Of a stretch of DNA of 43,318 nt, positions 1 through 7,232 are shown piece by piece. Made by a program: the position numbers and the translations under genes. Each line of letters begins with the position of its first letter. Within the stretch, counting starts at the first letter, position 1. Source of the DNA: Acidobacteriota bacterium (GTDB lineage Bacteria; Acidobacteriota; UBA6911); contig JAISUT010000046.1 of assembly GCA_031271905.1 (NCBI GenBank), positions 1 through 43,318 on the forward strand. The letters are read 5' to 3'. The notes below the pieces were generated by a model. It was not told the origin of the DNA and made no database searches. It saw only the letters and a list, made by a program, of their open reading frames with translations.

Positions 1-2
1 TT

Positions 3-35
3 GAGACGTTGAAAGAGAAGCTGTCCGTGCATTAA
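3..35 (+). CDS. possible 3' end of an upstream gene (partial)
   Basis: The frame entering from the left edge reads ETLKEKLSVH and then stops at TAA. Only ten residues are visible, so no family can be named and this may be a chance open frame. It is listed because the window edge could cut a real gene here. Confidence 0.2.
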   Translation, partial: ETLKEKLSVH

Positions 36-85
36 CGGCTGCCGATTCGCATGGGGCGTTTCAAAAACGACAGGTCGGAGGCGCA

Positions 86-140
86 TATAGAGTCTTTCCA
101 CAAACCATCAAATTGTCAGTCGCCCGCCGTTAAACCGCCG
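86..140 (+). repeat. left arm of ~55-bp imperfect inverted repeat
   Basis: The stretch carrying AAACCATCAAATT and CCGTTAAACCG reappears in reverse complement at about 991-1048, with most positions conserved. The two arms bracket about 0.85 kb that contains the small secreted Cys protein. The right arm runs into the first codons upstream of the metal-binding lipoprotein gene. Confidence 0.6.
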
Positions 141-551
141 TTTTGCGCCCGTCTTGTGTCTGTGCCTTTAGACGCATTCAGACGCCTTTATCGGCTCGCG
201 TCCCCTTCGTCCGTCTGCGGATGCCTTGCGTACCCCCCCCCTTCGGGGAGACGGGTTCGCGGCTCGTCAATTCCTTGGATTGCTTAGAGATGGCGGCGGT
301 CGTCGTTCCCATGGTGCCTTGTCCTGCGTTCCAAACCTTTCCACGAGGCTTCGTCCGGCGCTTTCCGCGGAGGGGCGCGCCGGGTTCGCGCGTCCGTAAC
401 GCTTGCCGGATGCGTGTCTCGTTTATAATATGCGACTCATCATGCTCGCTTCCGTCATGGGAACGCAGGCGCGAGCACCGGCGTTCCCAGGCTAGGCGCG
501 CCCGCTTTCGTCCCTGTAGTCCCTTTAGTTCCTGTAGGAATCTGCCAACGA

Positions 552-577
552 TATATTGCAAATATATTCGCAATATA
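552..577. promoter_or_regulatory. candidate operator dyad
   Basis: TATATTGC (552-559) and GCAATATA (570-577) form a perfect 8-bp inverted repeat with a 10-bp AT-rich spacer, in otherwise GC-rich DNA. It lies about 58 bp upstream of the small secreted protein and 0.5 kb upstream of the metal ABC operon. A repressor site, for example of a metal-sensing Fur/Zur-type regulator, is an inference from position. The sequence does not match a Zur consensus I can recall. Confidence 0.35.
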
Positions 578-634
578 GGATGATATCCCCCGGTTTTTCC
601 CGAAGGCGCGGGAAATGTTGCGGCGGGGACAGAC

Positions 635-955
635 ATGTTTCTACAGGTCAGGCGAAACGCGGTGAAAACAGCGGCGACGATGTTGCTTGCCGGGATTTTC
701 GCTTTTGCGGTCTTCGTGGCTCCTGAGCATTTGGCGACGGCGGCGCACGAATCCTCGCACGGGCCGTGCGAGATATGCCAAGCCATCCCGCACGCGCCGC
801 TCCCGGCCGTTCCCGTCGCTTGCGATATTGCGCCGCTCTTTCTTCCAGAATGGACCATCGCGCCATCGAACGACGCGGTACCTTCCTCCCCGCGCCTTCG
901 CGTCCGTCTCTCCCGCGCACCGCCCCCGTCCGTCCAGTATCTCCCAATCGCATAA
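635..955 (+). CDS. small secreted protein with C-x2-C motif (DUF2946-like?)
   Basis: A 106-residue product with a basic N-terminus and a hydrophobic stretch at about residues 10-30 that looks like a signal peptide or single membrane anchor. A His/Cys segment HESSHGPCEIC follows directly, and the Pro-rich remainder is poorly conserved. The layout (signal, short His/Cys motif, low-complexity tail) resembles the small DUF2946-type periplasmic proteins often found near metal-uptake genes, but I cannot confirm the family by eye. It sits upstream of the zinc/manganese ABC operon and between the arms of an inverted repeat. A metal-related role is inference only. The ribosome site is weak. Confidence 0.45.
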   Translation: MFLQVRRNAVKTAATMLLAGIFAFAVFVAPEHLATAAHESSHGPCEICQAIPHAPLPAVPVACDIAPLFLPEWTIAPSNDAVPSSPRLRVRLSRAPPPSVQYLPIA

Positions 956-990
956 CCCGCCGTTTAGCGCAGGGGCATGTTCTCTGCGAC

Positions 991-1048
991 AACGCCGGTT
1001 TAACGGGTGGCGATTGAAATTTGATGGTTTACGGATGAACTCTATTAT
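991..1048 (-). repeat. right arm of ~55-bp imperfect inverted repeat
   Basis: Reverse-complement partner of the block at 86-140: it reads AACGGGTGGCGATTG and TTTGATGGTTTACGG on the plus strand. It ends a few bases before the ribosome site of the metal-binding lipoprotein gene, so it may hold part of that gene's leader. Confidence 0.6.
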
Positions 1049-1064
1049 GAAACGCGAGGATTCG

Positions 1065-2030
1065 ATGAAGAATATTTTTAGCAAACCCATATTGGTGGTT
1101 ATTTCAGTCGTTTTGTTGGCGGTCGGATGCGGCACAAACAGGAAAAACGACGGGGTACGGCTGACGGTCATTTCGACGATATTCCCCGGATATGATTTTT
1201 CGAGGGCGCTGACAAAAGACATCGCTGGCATAGACTTGAAGATGCTTTTGAAGCCGGGAGGCGAAAGCCACTCCTACGAACCTTCCCCGCAAGATATTAT
1301 CGACATAGAAAATGCCGACGTCTTCATCTATGTCGGTGGAGAGTCCGACGCCTGGGTGGATGACTTGCTCACGGGGATAGACGCCAAAAAACTGAGGACG
1401 GTCAAACTCATGGATTTGGTGAGTGTGAAAGAAGAGGAGTTGACGTCCGGGATGCAGGATGAAGAGCGCAAAGAAGGCAAAGACGAAGAACCTTCTGAGA
1501 TAGAATACGACGAACATGTCTGGACCTCGCCCGTGAATGCGATGAAAATCGTCAACGGCATCAACGATGTGCTGGTTGAAATCGATCCTGAAAACGCAGA
1601 AAGTTATAGGAAGAATGCCGACGAATATATCAAAGAATTGAAATCCTTGGATGAAAACTTCAAGAAAATAACAAGCGAGGGAAACCGAAAGAAGTTGATA
1701 TTCGGCGACAGGTTCCCGTTCAGGTATTTCGCCGATGAATACGGGCTGGTTTATGACGCCGCCTTCCCAGGGTGCTCAACCGAAACGGAAGCCAGCGCCA
1801 AGACAATCGCGACTTTGATAGACGAAGTCAAACAAGAGAAAATACCGGTGGTGTTCTATATCGAATTTTCCAACCAAAAAATCGCCGACACCATAAAAGA
1901 AGCGTCAAACACCCAAACCAGGCTATTCCATTCCACGCATAATATAAGCAAGGCCGATTGGGAAAAAGGCGTGACGTATATCGACTTGATGAAGGCGAAC
2001 GCCGAAGTGTTAAAAGAGGCGGTGCGGTAA
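1065..2030 (+). CDS. zinc/manganese ABC transporter, substrate-binding lipoprotein
   Basis: A ZnuA/TroA-family (cluster A-I) periplasmic metal-binding protein of 321 residues. The start at 1065 follows an AGGA site and gives a basic N-terminus, a hydrophobic core and the lipobox LAVGC, so it should be a lipoprotein. Family landmarks are the metal-ligand His in GGESHSYEPSPQD, a short acidic loop rich in Glu/Lys instead of the usual His-rich loop, DEHVWTSP, and FGDRFPFRYFADEYG followed by FPGCSTETEAS. The last is a signature shared with Gram-positive-type metal binders. It overlaps the ATPase gene in a TAATG junction. Zinc is more likely than manganese from the sequence type, but this is not certain. 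The gene is AT-richer than the core genes, which suggests transfer. Confidence 0.9.
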   Translation: MKNIFSKPILVVISVVLLAVGCGTNRKNDGVRLTVISTIFPGYDFSRALTKDIAGIDLKMLLKPGGESHSYEPSPQDIIDIENADVFIYVGGESDAWVDDLLTGIDAKKLRTVKLMDLVSVKEEELTSGMQDEERKEGKDEEPSEIEYDEHVWTSPVNAMKIVNGINDVLVEIDPENAESYRKNADEYIKELKSLDENFKKITSEGNRKKLIFGDRFPFRYFADEYGLVYDAAFPGCSTETEASAKTIATLIDEVKQEKIPVVFYIEFSNQKIADTIKEASNTQTRLFHSTHNISKADWEKGVTYIDLMKANAEVLKEAVR

Positions 2031-2743
2031 TGGCGCTTGTATGTTGCGAAAACTTAACCATAGGGTACGAAGGGGTTCCCGTCGTCGGCAACCTCGGTTT
2101 TCAGATAGAACCGGGGGACTGCCTGTATATAGTCGGCGAAAACGGGTCTGGAAAAAGCACTTTGGTGAAAACCATCTTGGGCCTCATGAAAGCTATCGGC
2201 GGGACGATAACTTTTGACGAATCGGTGAACAGGTTCGGAATCGGGTATTTGCCGCAAATCAACAACAACCAGAAAAATTTTCCCGCTTCCGTCCTTGAAG
2301 TGGTTTTGTCCGGGTGTTTGAATAAAAAAGGCTTGACGCCGACATTCAACAAAGCGGACAAAGAATTGGTCGCAACGAATCTTGAAAAGCTGAACATCTT
2401 GGATTTGCGAAACAAATGTTTCGCAGAATTGTCCGGCGGGCAGAAACGGCGGGTGTTGCTGGCGCGGGCGCTGTGCTCCATGGAAAAGCTGTTGATCTTG
2501 GACGAACCCTTGGCGGGACTGGACCCCAAGGCCCAGATGGAATTTTACAAGACGCTGGAAGATCTCAACGAAAAGGAGCGGATGACAATCGTGGTCGTGT
2601 CGCACGACCTGCAAAACGCCCTAAAATACGGGAAGCATGTCTTGCACTTGGCGGGCGACGTTACATTTTGGGGCGGTGTGGCAGAGTATAAAAACAACGC
2701 GCTGGGCGCATATTTTTCAGGAGGCGTCCGCTATGATGGATGA
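2030..2743 (+). CDS. zinc/manganese ABC transporter, ATPase
   Basis: A 237-residue ABC ATPase of the ZnuC/MntB type. Walker A is GENGSGKST (about residue 35), the signature is LSGGQKRR, Walker B is LLILDEP, and the H-loop is VVSHD. It begins inside the stop of the binding-protein gene (TAATG), indicating translational coupling, and its 3' end overlaps the permease gene by 11 bp. It powers uptake through the permease that follows. A longer upstream reading frame exists, but it lies inside the preceding gene. Confidence 0.93.
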   Translation: MALVCCENLTIGYEGVPVVGNLGFQIEPGDCLYIVGENGSGKSTLVKTILGLMKAIGGTITFDESVNRFGIGYLPQINNNQKNFPASVLEVVLSGCLNKKGLTPTFNKADKELVATNLEKLNILDLRNKCFAELSGGQKRRVLLARALCSMEKLLILDEPLAGLDPKAQMEFYKTLEDLNEKERMTIVVVSHDLQNALKYGKHVLHLAGDVTFWGGVAEYKNNALGAYFSGGVRYDG

Positions 2744-3590
2744 AATCATGGAGATGTTTTCTTATCCGTTCATCGTCAGGGCGGTGGTTGTCGGCGTCAT
2801 GGTTTCTTTATGCGCGTCCCTTCTGGGCGTCAACTTGGTCTTGAAAAGATACGCGAACATCGGAGACGGACTGTCGCATGTCGGTTTTGGAGCCCTGTCC
2901 ATTGCTTTGTCATTAAATGCCCTGCCCGCCATGACAAAGTATTTCAGGATAGAGCCGTTGCCGTTTACCATCGTCATGGTCGTGCTTTTAGCTTTCCTTA
3001 TTTTAAGGATCAGCGAAAACAGCAAGATAAACAGCGATTCCGCTATCGCCTTGGTTTCCACGGCGTCCTTTACCATAGGCGTGATGTTCATCTCAATGAC
3101 GACGGGGATGAACACCGATGTATGCAACACCCTGTTCGGAACGATCCTGGCGATGAGCAAGCGCGATGTTTATTTAAGCGTCGTGCTGTCGGCTGTAGTG
3201 CTGTTTCTGTATATATTTTTCTATCACAAGATATTCGCGATCACATTCGATGAGAATTTTGCGAGGGCGACGGGGATACGGGTGAATATATACAACATGC
3301 TGCTGGCGCTGCTCACAGCCTTTACGATTGTTTTGGGCATGAGGATAATGGGAAGTTTGCTGATCTCCAGCATTGTCGTCATACCCGCGTTGTCATCGAT
3401 GCGGCTATTCAAGACATACAAGCTGGTGATCGTCAGTTCCGCTGTTTTGTCGGTTGTTTGTTTCCTAGTCGGAATCACAATATCGTATATGAACAAGACG
3501 CCTACGGGTGCCAGTGTCGTCGCCGTCAATTTAACGGTCTTTTTCCTGGTGTCGGCGACGGCATACTTCAAAAGGAGCATACTGCGGTGA
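2733..3590 (+). CDS. zinc/manganese ABC transporter, permease
   Basis: A 285-residue ABC-3 family (ZnuB/TroC-like) membrane permease with about eight hydrophobic segments. The start at 2733 follows AGGAGGC and overlaps the ATPase gene. The conserved core includes GVNLVLKRYANIGDGLSHVGFGALS near residues 35-60 and GMRIMGSLLISSIVVIPA near the C-terminal third. An internal 190-bp piece (2887-3076) recurs at 5719-5908 with an identical protein sequence. Its stop overlaps the GTG start of the lipoprotein gene, so all four genes form one coupled operon. Confidence 0.92.
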   Translation: MMDEIMEMFSYPFIVRAVVVGVMVSLCASLLGVNLVLKRYANIGDGLSHVGFGALSIALSLNALPAMTKYFRIEPLPFTIVMVVLLAFLILRISENSKINSDSAIALVSTASFTIGVMFISMTTGMNTDVCNTLFGTILAMSKRDVYLSVVLSAVVLFLYIFFYHKIFAITFDENFARATGIRVNIYNMLLALLTAFTIVLGMRIMGSLLISSIVVIPALSSMRLFKTYKLVIVSSAVLSVVCFLVGITISYMNKTPTGASVVAVNLTVFFLVSATAYFKRSILR

Positions 3591-4057
3591 AAAAATTACT
3601 TTTCCTTGTTTGTGTTTTGGCGATCGGATGCGGCGGCAACGGTATGAATACGGGAGCGAAAAACAACGGCGCGGATTCAAGCGAAGGAAGACAACAGGGT
3701 GGCAACGACGCCAAGGTGATTCGCGACAACGTGTTTATCCAAATGACCAACGACATGTATCTAAACCCCGAAGACTACCAAGATCAGAATCTAGAGATAG
3801 CGGGGTTGATATACATGGAAGACTATGGACGGGGAAAACATTATTACATCGTCAGAAAAACCCCCGGATGCTGCGGTAACGACGGCCTTGCGGGTCTAGA
3901 AATCCGTTATGACGGCGCGATGCCGGAAGACGATTCTTGGGTGACAGGAAAGGGCATTTGGAAGAAGGCTCCCGAATCCACGTATCATGGATGGATTTTA
4001 TCCTTGTATTCCCTTGAAAAAGGACCGAGGGGGAACGAATACCTGGATTACAATTAG
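3587..4057 (+). CDS. operon-associated lipoprotein, DUF1980/YcgQ-C-like
   Basis: A 156-residue lipoprotein. The GTG start at 3587 overlaps the permease stop and follows AAAGGAG. The signal peptide ends in the lipobox LAIGC. After a Gly/Asn/Lys linker comes a compact domain with DQNLEIAGLIYME, a CC pair in TPGCCGNDGLAGLEI and DDSWVTGKGI. The pattern of a beta-barrel-like fold with a central Cys pair resembles the C-terminal domain of the TIGR03943/DUF1980 (YcgQ) proteins that often travel with zinc transporters. That assignment is by recall and is tentative. A role in metal capture or handover outside the membrane is inference from the operon. Confidence 0.7.
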   Translation: MKKLLFLVCVLAIGCGGNGMNTGAKNNGADSSEGRQQGGNDAKVIRDNVFIQMTNDMYLNPEDYQDQNLEIAGLIYMEDYGRGKHYYIVRKTPGCCGNDGLAGLEIRYDGAMPEDDSWVTGKGIWKKAPESTYHGWILSLYSLEKGPRGNEYLDYN

Positions 4058-4547
4058 AGCCTGTCCGTTTATACGGTACCGCGGAGCCGAGGGCTGGCGG
4101 ACGCCGCGAGCCGACTGTGCCCCCCCCGACGTTTCCGCCAAGCAGACCGAACCCGCGCAGAAGAGGCAGGCTGTCGCCCTGCCCGACAGGTTCTTTCCCC
4201 GCAAGAAATGCTTCTGTTTCCCGGGGTCTCGGGATAGAATCGAGGTTCCCGTCGGTGCGGGGGCGTCCCTGCGGCGGGAAAAGTTTACATGACGGCCGTT
4301 TATCGGAAGCCGGGCTGGAACGGGGCGATCCGGAAAATGCAGTTTGTTCGCCCTATCCATCTGAACAGAGAAACGATCTTCACGGTAGAGCCTCCTGTCC
4401 TGACGCGCCGCATTGTTGCTGGAACCGTCGTGCCCAAACGCCGTTCGCCCTTTGACGACCTGAATCCCCCGTGCGCAGCGCAGGCATTTTACTACGGATC
4501 CATGCAAAAATCACGGCGGCGGCGCTACAGTCGGCGGTCGTTCCCTG
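4058..4547. other. intergenic region with dispersed repeat
   Basis: No gene is supported here; the frames are short and show no conserved motif. A small hairpin CTGTCG/CGACAG sits at 4171-4189, followed by TTCTTT, and could be a weak terminator for the metal operon. The stretch 4256-4362 is a copy of the accessory repeat described separately. Confidence 0.5.
4256..4362 (+). repeat. accessory dispersed repeat, copy 1
   Basis: About 107 bp that match 5908-6014 without gaps and with few mismatches; the last ~58 bp also match about 6702-6759. Shared core words are GGAAAATGCAG and TTCGCCCTATCCAT. It has no evident coding capacity. Confidence 0.8.
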
Positions 4548-5474
4548 TCAGGGCTCCAGCAACTCGGCGCGGAGCCGGGCCACGGTTCCGTCGTCGATGT
4601 CCAACCCCTCGCGGATGTAGTTTTCCATCGAGCCGTATCTTTCGACCGCCGCCGCACGCGCCGCGTCGATGTACGCGCCGTCCACGAGGTACATCCGCTC
4701 GTAGGGCTTCACGTCCACCTCCTCCGGCGCGACCCCTCGACCTTTCGCGATGTTGGCGCGAAGGTTTTCCAGATCCCGCCGGTTCTCTTCGCGGCGGTAG
4801 AAATTGGAAAGCAGGTAGTCTTCCCGCACCGTCTCCCACGGCACGCCAAGCAACGTCAAGACCACCGCGCCCCCTACGCCCGTCCGATCCTTCCCGGCGG
4901 TGCAGTGGAAGACCAGCGGCCGGTTTTGCGCCGCGGCCAGCTCGCGCACCAGCGTCGCGTACTCGCCGGTGTGCTCCAACATGATGCGCTCGGCCATCAA
5001 CTGCATGGAAACCGCGCCCGGTGCGGCGTCGCCCCCGCCGGGGGATGCCGCCGCCTGCCGCTCCACCCGCAACAGGCTCCCCAGTCCTATCGGCTGGTGC
5101 AGGAAGCGCACTCCACGCGGCAGACGGTCGAGGCCGCGGCTCTCAAGCTCGTCTTCGCCGCGAAAATCGATCACCGTGCGGACGCCCAGCTTTTCCAAGC
5201 GCGCCACATCCGCGTCGGAGAGCTTGCTGAGCTGCCCGGCGCGATAGACCTGCCCCCATTTCACATGGCGGCCGTCCGCGGTGCGGTAGCCCCCAAGGTC
5301 GCGGAAGTTGTCCTGCCCGTCGAGCTTGACCTGCCGCTGGGAATCGTCCGCCCCCGTCTGCTGACCGACTTCAACGTGCGCCGTTTTCTTCGCCGTGCAA
5401 GCGGCCGGCATCAAGGCGATCGGCAGGAACAGGCCGACAAGCAACCACTTTCCGCAAATCTCGAACATCGACAT
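4548..5474 (-). CDS. exported tyrosine-specific protein phosphatase-like protein
   Basis: A 308-residue protein with an N-terminal hydrophobic export segment ending near ALMPAAC, which is a poor lipobox or a Sec cleavage site. The mature part carries the NFRDLGGYRTADG motif and the P-loop HCTAGKDRTG (C-x5-R), both typical of the Y_phosphatase3 family (Mycobacterium PtpB-like, also related to dual-specificity and phosphoinositide phosphatases). An Asp general acid is likely but not assigned. The start at 5474 follows a G-rich ribosome site. Its neighbours are unrelated accessory genes and point to no substrate; a role outside the cytoplasm is inferred from the leader. Confidence 0.85.
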   Translation of the reverse strand: MSMFEICGKWLLVGLFLPIALMPAACTAKKTAHVEVGQQTGADDSQRQVKLDGQDNFRDLGGYRTADGRHVKWGQVYRAGQLSKLSDADVARLEKLGVRTVIDFRGEDELESRGLDRLPRGVRFLHQPIGLGSLLRVERQAAASPGGGDAAPGAVSMQLMAERIMLEHTGEYATLVRELAAAQNRPLVFHCTAGKDRTGVGGAVVLTLLGVPWETVREDYLLSNFYRREENRRDLENLRANIAKGRGVAPEEVDVKPYERMYLVDGAYIDAARAAAVERYGSMENYIREGLDIDDGTVARLRAELLEP

Positions 5475-5689
5475 TTCCCCGTCCCCCTTTCGAAAACCTT
5501 CTTACAATGCCCCAACGGGCGCGGGAATTCTATGGAAAAATGACGCTCCCGAAGCCGCTTGCCGCCCACGTCAGCCCTCGAACCGTTTCAAACCGCACAA
5601 AGCCGGGGCGGGCTGGGGAGCGTCGCTTTTCCCGGAACGCGCGTTTACGCGCTTTTTGCGAATTGCAAACGCGGGCGCCCTGTGGCATT

Positions 5690-5709
5690 TTATATCGGTT
5701 TATATCGGT
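5690..5709 (+). repeat. 10-bp tandem duplication
   Basis: TTATATCGGT occurs twice head to tail, ten bases upstream of the duplicated permease fragment. It could be a scar of the event that brought the fragment in. Confidence 0.6.
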
Positions 5710-5718
5710 CGTTCGCTA

Positions 5719-5908
5719 TTGGAGCTCTGTCTATTGCTTTGTCGTTAAATGCCCTGCCCGCCATGACAAAGTATTTCAGAATAGAGCCGTTGCCGTTTAC
5801 CATCGTCATGGTCGTGCTTTTGGCTTTCCTTATTTTAAGGATCAGCGAAAACAGCAAGATAAACAGCGATTCCGCCATCGCCTTGGTTTCCACGGCGTCC
5901 TTTACCAT
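5719..5908 (+). pseudogene. duplicated internal fragment of the metal permease gene
   Basis: These 190 bp align gap-free with 2887-3076 of the permease gene. I count six base differences in the comparison, and all six are third-position synonymous changes, so the encoded ~62 residues are identical. It has no start codon, no membrane-protein remainder and no ribosome site. At its 3' end it runs directly into the dispersed repeat at 5908. It cannot make a working transporter and is best read as a gene fragment captured by recombination. Confidence 0.9.
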
Positions 5909-6014
5909 GCGGGAGCGTCCCTGCGGCGGGAAAAGTTGACATGACGACCGTTTGTCGGAAGCCGGGATGGAACGGGGCGATCCGGAAAATGCAGTTTGTT
6001 CGCCCTATCCATCT
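5908..6014 (+). repeat. accessory dispersed repeat, copy 2
   Basis: Matches 4256-4362 base for base in register, with a handful of substitutions. Its left edge is exactly the end of the permease fragment, and its right edge lies about 60 bp before the HD-domain gene. Confidence 0.8.
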
Positions 6015-6075
6015 ACTGTTTCAGGAAGAGATTGGAACACGAGTTATTCTCCAGATAGGGGGAGTTGTAGTTAAG

Positions 6076-6636
6076 ATGTCGCATAAAATTGAAATGGAAC
6101 AGAAAATCAAAGAACTGGTTGAGCAAATCACTTCCCAACCATTTGTGGCAGATTTGAATAATCTTTACCGAGAGGGAATACACGGTATCGGCCACATATA
6201 TCGAGTGTTACTTCTTGTACAAAAACTTTGCGAGTTGGAGAAATGCCCTGTCTCGCAACGGCAAATATTAGAGTTTTGCGCTATTTTTCACGACATCGGA
6301 AGAACGGATGATGGTGTCGACGATTCACACGGACAAAACAGTATTGATATTCTGAAAGAGAAGCATTATTTTGGTTTGGCGCATTCCCTCATATTCGTTG
6401 ATTATGTCATTGTCAATCATTGCAAGAACGATAGAATCGCGTATGGCGACGTTAATAGATACGATTTTGAAAATGAACAGATTGGGGAAGCCCTTTATCT
6501 ATTGAAATTTTTCAAAGATTGCGATAATCTCGACCGATTCCGTCTCGGCGACTTTGATAAATCTTATTTGCGATTGCCTAATTCCCATAAACTCATAAAT
6601 ACGGCAGAAGAATTGAACAATAAAATCGACATCTAG
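6076..6636 (+). CDS. HD-domain phosphohydrolase-like protein
   Basis: A 186-residue soluble protein with the HD-superfamily pattern: His in GIGHIYRV, the paired His-Asp in CAIFHDIGR, then DSHGQNS and a later VNHCKND, followed by DCDNLDRFR near the C-terminus. These should bind one or two metal ions and hydrolyse a phosphoester, nucleotide or related substrate; the substrate cannot be told. I chose the ATG at 6076 because the upstream part of the frame lies in the dispersed repeat. The gene is markedly AT-richer than its neighbours and is flanked by repeat copies on both sides, so it is probably acquired. Confidence 0.75.
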   Translation: MSHKIEMEQKIKELVEQITSQPFVADLNNLYREGIHGIGHIYRVLLLVQKLCELEKCPVSQRQILEFCAIFHDIGRTDDGVDDSHGQNSIDILKEKHYFGLAHSLIFVDYVIVNHCKNDRIAYGDVNRYDFENEQIGEALYLLKFFKDCDNLDRFRLGDFDKSYLRLPNSHKLINTAEELNNKIDI

Positions 6637-6933
6637 CGAGCCGCAGAGAATTCGATTTTATGGAAAGAACAACGCATCGCCATTTTCCATTTTTCTGCAT
6701 CAGAAGCCGGGCGACGGGACGGGGCGAGCCGGAAAATGCAGCGTATTCGCCCTATCCATACGCAGATGCCGGAAAGTAGTATCTGGTGTTTTTCGTCTGC
6801 CCTACGGGGCTTGCAAGGGAGTGGTGCTTGTTTGGCGCACTCAAGCTTGCAAGGGCGCACGGGGCGCACGCCCCCCGCATCTGCTCGCGGCTGATGTGAC
6901 GGTCGCGGAATTGGTGTTCTCACGCCATGAATC
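6637..6933. other. intergenic region with repeat copy
   Basis: No gene seen. It holds the partial third copy of the dispersed repeat (about 6702-6759) and two GCTTGCAAGGG direct repeats at about 6809 and 6845. Confidence 0.5.
6702..6759 (+). repeat. accessory dispersed repeat, partial copy 3
   Basis: Covers the right half of the repeat (GAAGCCGGG ... GGAAAATGCAG ... TTCGCCCTATCCAT) and is more diverged than copies 1 and 2. It lies just downstream of the HD-domain gene. Confidence 0.65.
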
Positions 6934-6962
6934 TTGACACATATTGCACGTATGTGTAGTAT
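6934..6962 (+). promoter_or_regulatory. vapBC promoter with overlapping operator
   Basis: TTGACA (6934-6939) and TAGTAT (6957-6962) are spaced by 17 bp, a near-consensus sigma70-type promoter. A perfect 7-bp dyad, ACACATA (6937-6943) and TATGTGT (6951-6957), fills the spacer. That is where a VapB-type ribbon-helix-helix antitoxin would be expected to autoregulate. Function is inferred from this arrangement. Confidence 0.7.
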
Positions 6963-7004
6963 GTGATACATGAAGCATTCAGTCGCGAGGATGAGGAGGT
7001 CTCT

Positions 7005-7232
7005 ATGAGCAACATAACCTTGGCCGTCAACGACGATCTGCTCGCCGCATCGCGGGCCGCTGCCGCTAGGAGGGGGATGTCCCTCAATGCGTATATCCGA
7101 AGCTTCCTCGAGGGTGCCGTTAAGGAGGAGTCTAGGGTTGGGCAGAAGGAGCAGTTCTTCGCCATCTCCAAGGCGGCCACCGGAAACTCCGGAGGTTGGA
7201 CATTTAGCAGGGACGAGGCCAATGAGCGATAG
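7005..7232 (+). CDS. VapB-like ribbon-helix-helix antitoxin
   Basis: A 75-residue product starting at the ATG behind GAGGAGG. The N-terminal beta-strand ITLAVNDDLLAASRAAAARRGMS and the helix that follows (LNAYIRSFLE) have the form of a ribbon-helix-helix DNA-binding domain. The C-terminal part, ending SGGWTFSRDEANER, would be the toxin-binding tail. It overlaps the toxin gene by 11 bp, the usual antitoxin-first order. It is expected to neutralise the PIN toxin and repress its own promoter. Confidence 0.8.
   Translation: MSNITLAVNDDLLAASRAAAARRGMSLNAYIRSFLEGAVKEESRVGQKEQFFAISKAATGNSGGWTFSRDEANER

Larger units (their letters stand above)
36..634. other. gene-poor region with repeats and a candidate operator
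   Basis: No convincing coding sequence is visible. The open frames here lack conserved motifs and have the look of GC-rich non-coding sequence. It holds one arm of an imperfect inverted repeat (about 86-140, partner near 991-1048) and, near its right end, an AT-rich block with a perfect 8-bp dyad (552-577) just before the first small gene. Confidence 0.5.

Noticed and set aside
143-583. 146-residue open frame near the left edge
   Set aside because: No motif, no ribosome site and odd composition; likely non-coding GC-rich sequence.
687-1064. Upstream extension of the metal-binding lipoprotein to 687
   Set aside because: The added part is Arg/Ser-rich, overlaps the small secreted gene in another frame and would bury the lipoprotein signal peptide.
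5559-5939. 126-residue frame containing the permease fragment as a gene
   Set aside because: It joins unrelated intergenic sequence, the fragment and a repeat; there is no ribosome site or membrane-protein remainder.
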